Shown: positions 28,549-38,800 of the stretch, in pieces
Layout: each line of letters starts with the position of its first letter
Numbering within the stretch: the stretch's first letter is position 1
Made by a program: the position numbers and the translations under genes
Assembly (NCBI GenBank): GCA_012032555.1
Contig: JAAUSR010000015.1
Coordinates: 35,628-99,627 of the forward strand
Source: Thioploca sp.
GTDB lineage: Bacteria; Pseudomonadota; Gammaproteobacteria; Beggiatoales; Beggiatoaceae
Direction: 5' to 3'
Length of the DNA: 64,000 nt
Notes under the pieces: model-generated
What the model was told of the DNA's origin: nothing
What the model saw: only the letters and a program-made list of their open reading frames with translations
The model's database searches: none

Positions 28549-30441
28549 ATGTTTAAACCGCTGGCTATGCAATATATCTCGCTGCAAATCCTCACTGAGG
28601 ATGCACCGCGCGCGACGCAACTCTTGGCTGAATGTGGCGTATTTAATCCAGAGACAACGGAAATCATGGCAGAAATGTTGCCAGAACGACCGGCAGAAAC
28701 TTTCCGGCAACTCTTTCATAGTGCGCACAATCGGTTAGATAAAATCCTAGCACGAATTACTGTTATTCCTACCATGAAAACCTCATTTGAGCGCCTCATT
28801 ACGCTTAATGAGTTAGAAGCCGTTAATAATCAATTAGGTCAATTATGGCTCCAATTTTCTAAATTGGAAGATGAATTACATCAATTCAATGAACAACGGA
28901 CTCAGTTAACTAAATTATTAGAAACTTTACAAAAATTTACTTCCCTTGATGTTGATCTGAAAATTTTTCAAGAACGGCGACAGTTTTTAAATTTACATAT
29001 TGGTACCATTCCACGTGAAAATGTAACCCATCTTCAAGAAGCCATTGCTTTAGCGGCGCATTTGATTAACATTTTTCATTATGACGATTATTCAGCTTAT
29101 ATCGTCATCGCCGGTCCCTTAGAACATCAAGCACAAATTGATTCTGTCTTGAAATATGCTGATTTTCAACCGGTGACAATTCCACCGCAATTTCATAGTC
29201 ATCCCCAACAAGTTCATGCTGATCTGAGTGCACAACTAGTACAACTACAAACCCAGACGGCGAATGTCATTACCCAGATTCAAACTTTAGCTGAACAGCA
29301 GCAACCTTTTTTGGTACAAGCTTATCACCGGTTAAATCAAGCAGCGGCTTATGCCCAATTAGCGGAAACTTTGAGAGGACGCGGACAACTCGCTTTAATC
29401 GAGGGTTGGATTCCTGACGTTGAATTTCCGCAGTTAGAAATCACTTTTGCTGATCAATTTGAACGCCCTTTTGTGTTAACCCACCGTCAGCCGACTCTAG
29501 CTGAATATGAGCAAGTCCCTTCTTTGCTACGTCATCATCCCTGGTTAACGCCGTTTGTCACTTTAGTTAATAATTATGGCATACCTCGTTATGGTGAACT
29601 TGATCCGACTTTATTGTTCACAGTGACTTTCATTTTCATGTTTGGTACGATGTTTGGTGATGTTGGGCATGGTGTTCTTATTGCCGGTGCCGGCTGGTAT
29701 TGGCGTGATAAACTGAAAACTTTTACGCCTTTCTTGTTAGCGGCGGGTGGTTCCTCAATCTGCTTTGGCTTGTTATATGGTAGCGTATTTGGTTTTGAAG
29801 AAGTGTTGCCGGCGGTATGGATATCACCAATTCATCAGCCAGTCTTAATGCTAATGCTGGCATTATATTGGGGAATTGGTTTCATTTTATTAGCGACCAT
29901 CATTACCATTGTTAATGCTTGGCAAGCGGGTCATTATTCAGCCGCTTTGTTTAATCATACTGGCGTGAGTGGTATGGTATTCTATGTCGGTAGCTTAGCG
30001 GCTGTTCATCAATGGATGATGACTCAAACGGTTGACACCGAGCATCAAATCACTATGTTATTACCGCTACTGATTGTTTTAGGTTATAAATGGTATGAAA
30101 ATAAATTGCCTCTAGTAGAACGGGTATTAGTGACTTTGGTTGAGGGTTTTGAATCGGTACTGAACTATCTCAGTAATACATTGTCATTTTTACGGGTAGC
30201 GGCTTTTAGTCTCAACCATGCTGCTTTAGCAATAGGCGTATTCACTTTAGCTGGGCTACTTGAAACACCATCGAATTGGCTCGTGATAGTGTTAGGTAAT
30301 CTCTTTATTGTGATATTAGAAGGTGCTATCGTCACGATTCAAGTGTTGCGTTTAGAATATTATGAAGGGTTTTCCCGTTTTTTTAGTGGTGATGGTCGTG
30401 CTTTCCGCCCTTTAGTTAAAGGTATTCACTGGAATGATTAA
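28549..30441 (+). CDS. atpI: V-type ATPase subunit I
   Basis: Stator/membrane subunit (homologue of eukaryotic Vph1 and Na+-ATPase NtpI) that forms the ion half-channels with the K ring. About 630 residues: a soluble N-terminal half with coiled coil (QLWLQFSKLEDELHQF), then seven or so membrane spans beginning at LLFTVTFIFMFGTMFGDVGHG (signature for the family), and a C-terminal FLRVAAFSLNHAALA, which carries the essential arginine region. ATG 28549 gives the expected N-terminus; a GTG at 28456 extends it by 31 unlikely residues. First gene of the I-K-F-E-A operon. Confidence 0.92.
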   Translation: MFKPLAMQYISLQILTEDAPRATQLLAECGVFNPETTEIMAEMLPERPAETFRQLFHSAHNRLDKILARITVIPTMKTSFERLITLNELEAVNNQLGQLWLQFSKLEDELHQFNEQRTQLTKLLETLQKFTSLDVDLKIFQERRQFLNLHIGTIPRENVTHLQEAIALAAHLINIFHYDDYSAYIVIAGPLEHQAQIDSVLKYADFQPVTIPPQFHSHPQQVHADLSAQLVQLQTQTANVITQIQTLAEQQQPFLVQAYHRLNQAAAYAQLAETLRGRGQLALIEGWIPDVEFPQLEITFADQFERPFVLTHRQPTLAEYEQVPSLLRHHPWLTPFVTLVNNYGIPRYGELDPTLLFTVTFIFMFGTMFGDVGHGVLIAGAGWYWRDKLKTFTPFLLAAGGSSICFGLLYGSVFGFEEVLPAVWISPIHQPVLMLMLALYWGIGFILLATIITIVNAWQAGHYSAALFNHTGVSGMVFYVGSLAAVHQWMMTQTVDTEHQITMLLPLLIVLGYKWYENKLPLVERVLVTLVEGFESVLNYLSNTLSFLRVAAFSLNHAALAIGVFTLAGLLETPSNWLVIVLGNLFIVILEGAIVTIQVLRLEYYEGFSRFFSGDGRAFRPLVKGIHWND

Positions 30442-30471
30442 GTGATTTGATCACTAAACAGGAGCTTTTAT

Positions 30472-30923
30472 ATGTATTGGTTACTTGCCCTAATGACGTT
30501 GAGTTTATTCGGTATAATCCTGCTGGGTCTCTATTTTGAAATTCATCCCTTATCAAGGATGCTTCAGCGCCACAGTGGTTAACAAGTACAGTAACAATCA
30601 ACTTGCTCACCCTCGTTGGTGCCCAGTTGGGCTTATTATTGTTAGGAATCCAAGACGTTATGGCCATTGAGCCAACCACCACTCAAACTGTAACCGGAAT
30701 AAGCCTTGGTCAAGGATTAGCGATGATCGGTATTGGTATTCCAACGGCTTTTGCTACCATCGGTGCTGGTATGGCCTTGGGTCCAGTGGGTGCCGCTGCT
30801 TTGGCGGTCATTGCCGAAAAACCGGAATTGTTGGGACGAAGTTTAATTTTTATTGGTTTAGCTGAAGGTATCGCTATCTATGGTTTGCTAGTTACTATTT
30901 TACTGTATGGAAAATTAGCATGA
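30472..30923 (+). CDS. atpK: V-type ATPase subunit K (proteolipid; one frameshift)
   Basis: Rotor-ring proteolipid that carries ions through the membrane. About 150 residues with four spans (two hairpins). The ion-binding glutamate lies in the last span, GLAEGIAIYGLLV. GIGIPTAFATIGAGMALG is the typical glycine-rich third span. A start ATG 30472 with AGGAGC is clear, then the frame breaks near 30555; one extra A gives HPLSKDASAPQWLTSTV and continues in the second frame. The first hairpin lacks a matching acidic residue, so each chain would carry one site. Confidence 0.88.
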
Positions 30924-31240
30924 AACTCATCTTTATGGGTAGTCAAACATTAGCAGAAGGTTTTGCGTTGTTAGGCTTTGAAACAGTTAGCAATGCGACC
31001 GTTGAAACTGTCGAAAATATTTTAGGTCAACTACTTAAAGATAAAGCCAGTGCACTCATTTTTTTAGAAGATAATTTAACGGCAAAACCCGGACCGATGT
31101 TCTTACAAGCGCGCACGCAAGCTGCCGGGATGATTATCACCGAAATCCCATCGCTTAACCGACCAGAAAATTATCGTCCCCCGGTAGAAGACTTGGTAGC
31201 CAAAGTGTTAGGTCCCTCAGTACTCGACCCATCACCTTAA
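30920..31240 (+). CDS. atpF: V-type ATPase subunit F
   Basis: Small central-stalk subunit (NtpG in Enterococcus nomenclature). 106 residues, usual length, with IFMGSQTLAEGFALLGF at the start and the SALIFLEDNL strand of the CheY-like fold. It overlaps atpK by four bases (ATGA), showing translational coupling. The C-terminal helix and proline-rich end (PRPENYRPP-like) are typical. Identification rests on fold-like pattern and operon position. Confidence 0.82.
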   Translation: MKLIFMGSQTLAEGFALLGFETVSNATVETVENILGQLLKDKASALIFLEDNLTAKPGPMFLQARTQAAGMIITEIPSLNRPENYRPPVEDLVAKVLGPSVLDPSP

Positions 31241-31295
31241 TTGGAATAGCTAGGAAAATTTTTTCGTGCCTAGATATAAGAAATGAGGGTAAATT

Positions 31296-31940
31296 ATGAC
31301 TAACCATGCTCAACTTGAACAACTAGAAAATGCGATTCGCAACCGTGCTCAAAGTCTGGCTAATAGCTATTTGCAATCGGCACATCAACAACGTGAGCAA
31401 ATTCTAACGGAAGTCAATAAGCGCCTAACCAAACAAGAAGTACGTGCCATAGAAATCGCCAAATCGGCTGCTGAACAAGCTTATCGCCGTAAAGTCCAAG
31501 CGAGTGAGATTAAAATGCAAGCCCAATTAGATCAACTCCGCTGGGCACTGGTACAAACCGTTATCAGTCAATTGCATGATCACTTGAAACAATTAAGCCA
31601 ACAAACGGAAATTTATTTGCCGTTATTAAAACAATATTGTTTGCATGCCGCTAACCAATTTCAGGAAACAGAATTGGTTATGGAAGTAACTACCGCCGAT
31701 TATCAACAACTGATTTCCCAATGGGATGATTTTGTGAGTCGCCATTTACCGCAGCGACGGTGTGCCCTGATGACAAGTAACCAGTCTTTTATGGGTGGTG
31801 TCTTAGTTCATGACCGTGCTAATCGAATTCGGATCGATAACACATTTGAAGGCATGATGGCTCGGCTTGAAAATCATCTCTATCAGATCATTACCGCACA
31901 ACTGTTTGCTGCGACCACTGCAACCCGGAATATGATATAG
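31296..31940 (+). CDS. atpE: V-type ATPase subunit E
   Basis: Peripheral-stalk subunit linking the catalytic head to subunit I. 214 residues: the N-terminal two thirds are a long, charged helix (LENAIRNRAQSLANSYLQSA and following), and the C-terminal globular part has GGVLVHDRANRIRIDNTFEG, the family signature. The stop TAG directly abuts the atpA ATG. Confidence 0.9.
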   Translation: MTNHAQLEQLENAIRNRAQSLANSYLQSAHQQREQILTEVNKRLTKQEVRAIEIAKSAAEQAYRRKVQASEIKMQAQLDQLRWALVQTVISQLHDHLKQLSQQTEIYLPLLKQYCLHAANQFQETELVMEVTTADYQQLISQWDDFVSRHLPQRRCALMTSNQSFMGGVLVHDRANRIRIDNTFEGMMARLENHLYQIITAQLFAATTATRNMI

Positions 31941-33739
31941 ATGTCTGCTATAAAAGGTGAAATAATTGCTATTAATGGCCCACTGGTCACCGTACAACTC
32001 CCCGGGGTTCATAACGGCGAACAAGTTCGGGTTGGCCAACTGGGATTAATGGGAGAAGTAATCCGTTTAGCCGGCAAGCAGGCAACCATACAAGTCTATG
32101 AATCGACTGAATCTTTATGTCCAGGTGAAATGGCTTCTGCTTTAGGTCATCCACTCTCAGTTGAATTAGGGCCGGGATTAATGGGGCAAATTTTTGATGG
32201 CGTTCAACGTCCATTAAATACCATTGTGGCTCGTAGTGGTGATTATATTGCGCGTGGGTTAACTCTAGATTCGCTGTCACGAGAGCAAAAATGGAATTTT
32301 TCTCCCAATAATCGGTTACCATTACAAACACAAGTCAGCGGCGGTACTTTGCTGGGTAAAGTCCAAGAAACTCCTAGTATCAGCCACCCTATCTTAGTTC
32401 CACCGGATTGCGAAGGCGAATTGCTCGAATTGGCTCATGCTGGTGAATATCCCCTTGAACAAACGATTGCTAAAGTAAAACGAGTTAATGGTGAAGTTAA
32501 GCCACTGTGTCTATTTCACCGTTGGCCAGTGCGAACGCCGCGTCCTTATCTTAATCGTGATCATGCGGTGGTTCCTTTACTGACCGGCCAACGTATTTTA
32601 GATACTTTTTCCCCTTACTGAAAGGTGGCAAGGGGGCAGTACCGGGGCCGTTTGGTGCGGGAAAAACTATGTTACAACAGCAAATTGCGCGGTGGGCTAA
32701 TGCCGATATTGTTATTTATGTCGGTTGTGGCGAACGTGGTAACGAACTGGTTGATATTTTAGAAACTTTTCCTACCCTCACTGATCCCCATACCGGTCGT
32801 TCTTTAATGGAACGCACCTTGTTAGTGGCGAATACTTCTAATATGCCGGTGGTAGCTCGAGAAGCCTCTATTTACGTTGGCGTCACGATTGCCGAATATT
32901 ACCGTGATTTAGGCTATGACGTGGTGATGGTGGCCGATTCAACGAGTCGGTGGGCGGAAGCATTACGCGAAGTAGCGGGACGGTTAGGACAAATGCCAGT
33001 AGAAGAAGGTTATCCAGCCTATCTCGCTTCTCGACTCGCTGCCTTTTACGAACGTGCCGGCCGGGTAACCACTTTAAGTGGTCAAAAAGCGTCAGTGACC
33101 CTGATTGGTGCAGTGTCACCACCCGGTGGTGATTTTTCCGAACCGGTGACCAGTCATACTAAAGAAATTGTGCAAACCTTTTGGGCCTTATCAAAAGAAC
33201 TCGCTGATGCTCGCCATTATCCCTCGATAGATTGGAATGATAGTTTTTCTGCTTATGTCAATATTGCCCAACAGTGGTGGGCAAAACAAATCGATCCGCA
33301 TTGGTTAGAATATCGCAATGAGGCTTTAAAACTACTGGCTCATGCCGATGAATTAGCTCGGATTGTCAATCTCGTGGGACCCGAAGCACTCTCAGCAACT
33401 CAACAGTGGGTATTAATCAGTGCGGCGCTGATTCGCGAAGGGGTCTTACAACAAAGTGCGGTAGATGAAATCGACAGTTTTTGTTCACCCGAAAAACAAA
33501 TGTTACTCCTGAGTCTCATGCTCAACATTTACCATCAAGGAATGGCTTTGCTTGAAATCGGTATTCCCGTACAACAATTAGCTGACTTACCCTTGCTTGC
33601 TCAAGCAAGGCGGCTGAAATCTCAATTTCAGAGTACCGAACTGGACAAACTGCGCCAGTTTGAATCAGAAGTCAGAACTCAATTTAATCAGATTCGAGTA
33701 GAATATGGTGGTGAAATTATCAAAATAACCGCCGATTAA
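31941..33739 (+). CDS. atpA: V-type ATPase catalytic subunit A (one frameshift)
   Basis: ATP-hydrolysing or -synthesising subunit of the V/A-type ATPase head. Joined length about 599 residues, normal. The N-terminal barrel starts [17 protein letters not shown]; the nonhomologous insert region precedes the Walker A loop GPFGAGKTM, followed by [15 protein letters not shown] [29 protein letters not shown] and ERAGRVTTL. The frame shifts at T5 (32606-32610) just before Walker A; one extra T gives [19 protein letters not shown]. Subunits B and D, which normally follow, are absent here: the next gene is convergent. Confidence 0.93.
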
Positions 33740-33808
33740 CAGCCGCTAAAATAGTACGATTTAAGTTTAACTGCCATGACTCGTTGGGTACTACCAAACA
33801 ACGGGTAA

Positions 33809-33832
33809 GCGCTGTGAAGCATAGCACAGCGC
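33809..33832. terminator. Hairpin after the V-ATPase operon
   Basis: GCGCTGTG (33809-33816) pairs with CACAGCGC (33825-33832) around an eight-base loop, 70 bases past atpA and 30 before the end of the convergent gene. Likely a bidirectional terminator. Confidence 0.65.
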
Positions 33833-33861
33833 GATATTGTTATTGAAGAATGGCTTTGCGG

Positions 33862-34530
33862 TTACTGATAACCATATTGCTTAGCCATAGCGGCTTCGTA
33901 AGCGGCTTTGTGGGCAGCCTGAATAGCCGTGTTTGCTTCCGTCATGGCAGCATTTGCGGCTTTAGCCGCTTTATTGGCTACTTCTATAGCTTTATCAGCA
34001 GCTTCGGCTTTGGTTTTGGCCTCTTTGGTGGCTTCTTCAGCTTTAGCTTTAATAGCTTCGGCTTCTTTCTTGACTCTTTCGGCTCTTTCCGTAGCCGCCT
34101 TAGCCACTTCTGCAGCAGCGTCAGCAGCCGCTTTAGCCGCGTCGACGTTGGCTTTAATTGTATCTGCTTGAGCTTTAACAAAAGCAGCGGCATTGGCCGC
34201 TTGATGTGCTGCTAAGACAGCCGCATCAGCCTCTGATTTCGCCGAGTTAGCACTTTGAATCGCTTTATCAGCTATTGCTTTAGCCGCATCAGCTTCTTCA
34301 GCGGTTGTTTTAGCAAGCTCTTCTGGCGTAGCGGCAACTTTCTTTTCCGGTTGAGTAGATTCATCAGTGGTTTTAGCTACTTCTTCTTTGGCTGTTGTCG
34401 TTTCTTCCGCTTTAGCCGTGGTTTCTTCCGCTTTTTCTTCAGCAAATACTAAAGAGTTTGCTGCTAAAGTAACACTGAAAAGTGCTCCGATTGCCCAAGC
34501 GAGAGCGGTTTTTAGCATTTTTTCTGACAT
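33862..34530 (-). CDS. Exported alanine-rich coiled-coil protein
   Basis: A 222-residue exported protein of low complexity. Signal peptide: LAWAIGALFSVTLAANSLVFA. The mature part is almost entirely Ala, Lys and Glu (for example DAAKAAADAAAEVAKAA), a long amphipathic helix or coiled coil with an approximately seven-residue rhythm, ending in AKQYGYQ. A strong AAGGAGGAG ribosome-binding site precedes ATG 34530, predicting high expression. It resembles periplasmic or surface alanine-rich proteins (TolA-like or Lpp-like helices) but no family is certain. Confidence 0.75.
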   Translation of the reverse strand: MSEKMLKTALAWAIGALFSVTLAANSLVFAEEKAEETTAKAEETTTAKEEVAKTTDESTQPEKKVAATPEELAKTTAEEADAAKAIADKAIQSANSAKSEADAAVLAAHQAANAAAFVKAQADTIKANVDAAKAAADAAAEVAKAATERAERVKKEAEAIKAKAEEATKEAKTKAEAADKAIEVANKAAKAANAAMTEANTAIQAAHKAAYEAAMAKQYGYQ

Positions 34531-34719
34531 CGTTAACTCCTCCTTTATTGAGTCAAGATTTAAATCAATCCATAGGTAAATAAACTACTTTCAAACAAAT
34601 GTGATTATACCATGTCAGCGAATCAATACTAGAACCGATTAGTTTACTTTGAGTTTTTTTGATATAGATTATTGATAGTAATTAATTTATTTTATAGTGC
34701 TGATTGACTTACCCGCGAG

Positions 34720-35807
34720 TTAGGTTGGCAGAGGCAGATGAACATAAAATCGACTGCCTTTACCTATTTCGCTCTCAACACCGATATTCCCACCATTTTT
34801 TTCGACAAATTCTTTGCATAAATTTAAGCCAATACCGGTTCCCTTCTCATTGCCTGTTCCCATCGTCGTATAATAACGACCTTGAAAAATTCGCTGAATA
34901 TCTTCCGGTTTAATACCTATACCCGTATCTAAAACTGAGAGTTCCATCATTGAGGCTTGTTGTTGTGAAGTAATCTCTACCTTACCAAAGTTAGGGGTAA
35001 ATTTAATGGCGTTAGCCAACAAGTTTCTGATAACGGTATCAAGCATATTTTGGTCAGCAAAAACCGTCGTGGCTGACTCAACCGTAGAACAGAGGGTAAT
35101 ATTTTTATTTTTAGCCTGTGAACTCAAAAACTCAATATTTCGTTCAATAAGCCATTTTAAATTCACGCTAACCGGAATAACTTGTATTTTACCAGTTTGA
35201 TTGCGAAGCCAATCCAATAAATTTTTTAGCAAGTGATAACCCTGATTGGAAGATTGAGAAATCATCAATAGATATTTATTCTGCTGTTCGACACTGAGTT
35301 CTTCCGATTCAGTTAATAACAAGGAAAAATTCATGAGTGAATTAAATAAATTAACTAAATCATGCGATATGATTGACAATAACTTTTCTTTAGTGATGTT
35401 GGCTTGTTGCAACTCTTCAATTTTGAGCGCTAATGCTTCGCGGGCAGCTTTCAATTCAATATGGGTTCTAACACGAGAAATTAACTCTTTATGATTAAAG
35501 GGTTTCGTGACATAATCGACCGCACCGAGTTCGAATCCCTTGATAATATCTTCTTGTTCTACTCGTGCTGTTAAAAAAATAATAGGGATATCGTGGGTTT
35601 GGAGATTCTGTTTTAACTGCCGGCAAACTTCAAAGCCATCTAAATCCGGCATCATAATGTCTAACAAAATTAAGTCAGGCTTTTTTTTTCTAACGGCTTC
35701 TAATGCTTGAATACCATTTTAGCAAACCGCAAATGGTAACCGGTTTCTTGTAACATGTTACCTAATACTTTCAGATTTTGTAGATTATCATCCACGAGCA
35801 AAATCAT
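34720..35807 (-). CDS. Response regulator fused to histidine kinase (one frameshift)
   Basis: Hybrid signalling protein of about 362 residues across one shift. N-terminal receiver: MILLVDDNLQNLKVLG with the acidic pair, LILLDIMMPDLDG with the phospho-acceptor Asp, IIFLTAR and VTKPFN. A short helix leads to a HisKA-type domain with SIISHDLVNLFN (His), then HATPase motifs NLLANAIKFT, DTGIGI and GTGIGLNLCKEFV. The break at A4 (35717-35720) needs one extra base (KNGIQALEAV). It follows the large sensor kinase by 16 bases on the same strand and in the same frame, so the two probably act in one relay. Confidence 0.9.
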
Positions 35808-35822
35808 CGGTTGATTACGACC

Positions 35823-38800
35823 TCAAGGTTCTAAAAAAGGGGTTATCAAATCAGTAAAGATATTTAATGCATTATCGATTTGTTCGATATCGAAATCTTC
35901 TGTCGATTCATATAATTGGCGGCTATAGTGAATTAAAGGTAATAACTGATATTCCTTTCCCAACCAGAGAATACGGTTAGCAAAAGCTTTGATTTCATCC
36001 ATGTCTATCACTGTTTGGATTTTTTCTCTTACTGATAGCAGTTTTTTTATCTCTTCTCTCAGTTGCCGTGGATAAGAAATCGCTAAGTCAGATTGGAGTC
36101 GTTTAGTATTATGCTCTGCTAAGAGGGTATCAGCAGATTTATTTTCAAGCTGGTTTGAGGAAGTTAAGTAACGTGATAGTTCGTTAAAAAGTGATTGAAT
36201 ATAAATCGGCTTGAGTAAATAACCGTCAAATAGCTGAGTATCAGATGTTGTTCTAACCGCAGATGCAGTTAGCGCAATGACGGGAATAGTCGTTGTGGTT
36301 GGATTGGCTTTTAATCGCCGGGTGGTTTCGTAACCATCGATTCCCGGCATTCTGATGTCCATTAGAATTAGATCTGGATCATATTGTGTTACTAACTGTA
36401 AAGCTTCTATCCCGGTCTCGGCTTCTATCACCTCTAAATTAGTATCGATCAACCATTCTTTAATGAGACACCGATTGACTTCAATATCGTCTACTACCAA
36501 TACTTTGGCATTTCTAAAAGTGATCGCATTAAAATCAAAAGGTTTATCTGAATTTCTGCTGAATTTGGTGTTGATCACTTGAATCCCCTGAAGCGTGATC
36601 GTGAATACACTTCCTTGATCCAAACAACTGGTAACAGCAATATGACCATTCATCATTTCTACCAACCGTTTAGTAATGGCTAACCCTAATCCCGTACCCC
36701 CATATTTTCTAGTTAATTGACCATCTTGTTGACGAAAAGATTCAAAAATAATTTGCTGCTGGTCTGGTGCGATACCAATACCGGTATCAGCTACAGCAAT
36801 GCTAATATCAACTGTATACTCAGTTTGATGATGGCTATAAACGGATAATTTGATCTCACCGTGATCAGTAAATTTGAGAGCATTTCCCAGTAAATTCAAG
36901 AGAATTTGTCGTAATCTGACTTCGTCTAGCCGGAGCGTACTCGGAATTTGCTTATCTATTTCAACTTGATAGTTGAGTTTTTTTTCCGCGATTTTAAGCG
37001 CAAAAATAGATTTTAATTCTTCTAAAAGATTATAGAGATTAACGGCTTCATATTGCAATTCTAACCGTCCCGCTTCAATTTTAGACAGGTCTAGTATATC
37101 ATTAATTAAAGTTAATAGACTGTTACCCGCCGTTTGGATAGACGCGAGGTAATTTTTCTGCCGTTGTTCAGTGACGAGAGCAGACAAAAGTTCACTGAAA
37201 CCAATAACCGCATTCAGCGGCGTCCGTATCTCATGACTCATATTGGCTAAAAATTCACTTTTAGCGCGATTAGCTGACTCCGCTGCTTCCTTCGCTTGAG
37301 TAAGCGCTATTTCGCTTTGCTTGAGTGAAGTGATATCTTGAGCAATACCGACAGTACGTTTTTCCTGAAAACCCGGTACTTCAAATTGAAAAGTCCGTGC
37401 ACCAATCCAACGGATCTCGCCATCTGGTCTATGAATCCGATATTCTTGATTAGAATTTTCGTCTTGAAAATAGCCGGTTTTAAAACTATTAATCACTTTT
37501 TCTCGATCGGCTGGAATAATAACTTTTAAGAAATGATTTGGGTTTTTATAAATGTCTTCACACCGTTGCCCAAATACTTTTTCGTAAGCCGGATTAATAT
37601 AAAGCATTTTCTGGTCGGTTCGTAACCATAGCACCTGTTCAATATTTTCCGCGAGTTGTCGAAATTTTTCTTCACTTTCTTTAAGCGTTAATTCAGCTTG
37701 TTTCCGTTCACTAATATCACGAGCAATAGCCACTACATAGTGAATATTCTCCCGACTGATGAGACCTAAGCGTGCTTCAACCGGAAAAGTGCTACCATCT
37801 TTACGTCGATATTCTCCTTCCAATAAGAGAGCAACTCCCAGTCGCATTTGTTGCCAAGTCGTTATGAACTGATTCCGATTATAGTCTCCCGCTGTCATAT
37901 CAATATCAAAAACAGAGAGATTTAATAATTCCTCACGGGTATATCCCACGCTATGACAAGCACTCTGATTGACATCCACAAATCGACCTTGCAGATCATG
38001 GACAAAAATAGCATCAGCCGCTTGTTCAACTAAGCTCCGAAATCGTTCTTCACTTTCACGTAACGCATTTTCAGTTCGCTTCCGTTCACTAATATCACGA
38101 AAAACACCCTGAATCAATATTTTATCTTGAATTTGGAACAATGTTGCTAAAATCTCAACCGGAATTTGCTTACCGTCGGAACGATAAACCATTTCTTCAA
38201 CTAACACGGTTTGACTGGATTGGAATACTTGTCGACAATGACTTATGAAATTCTTGATAATCGATTCTCGATTCGCCGGTGGATGCAATTGTGATTGATG
38301 TAGTCCAACAATTTCTTCATGTGATCGGAGTACTAATTGAGAAGCCGCTGGATTAGCATCAACAATAACACCCGTGTCCGGATCGGCAATAAATATCGCT
38401 TCTGGCATGCCTTCAAATAAAGCACGAAACCGTTTTTCACTTTCCTGTAAAGCATATTCTGCTTGTTGGTGTTCAACTTGATCCCTTAACACTTTAACAC
38501 GATACATGAGATCCGCCGATAAATCCTCAAACAACTGAATAGTTTCGGTATTAAAAGCATCAACTGCTTGTGCATAAATATTGATTGCTCCTATCACTTG
38601 ATGATTGAGCTTTAAAGGCATCGCCATAGAAGAATTATAACCTTGTTGTAAGGCATGAGAACGCCAGGGTGCATATTGCGGATCAGTCATAATATTTTTG
38701 GCAAAGCAAGCTTTACCGCTACGAATGGCTTGACCAGTCGGTCCTTGTCCCCACGGGTTATCACCCCAACTCACTGTTATATTGGCTAAATAATTTTCAT

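Noticed and set aside
30920..31240. CheY-like regulator
   Set aside because: The CheY-like fold pattern belongs to V-ATPase subunit F, as operon position and coupling to atpK show.
33850..34215. Opposite-strand ORFs over the alanine-rich gene
   Set aside because: They arise from the low-complexity codon pattern (GCN runs) of the real minus-strand gene.
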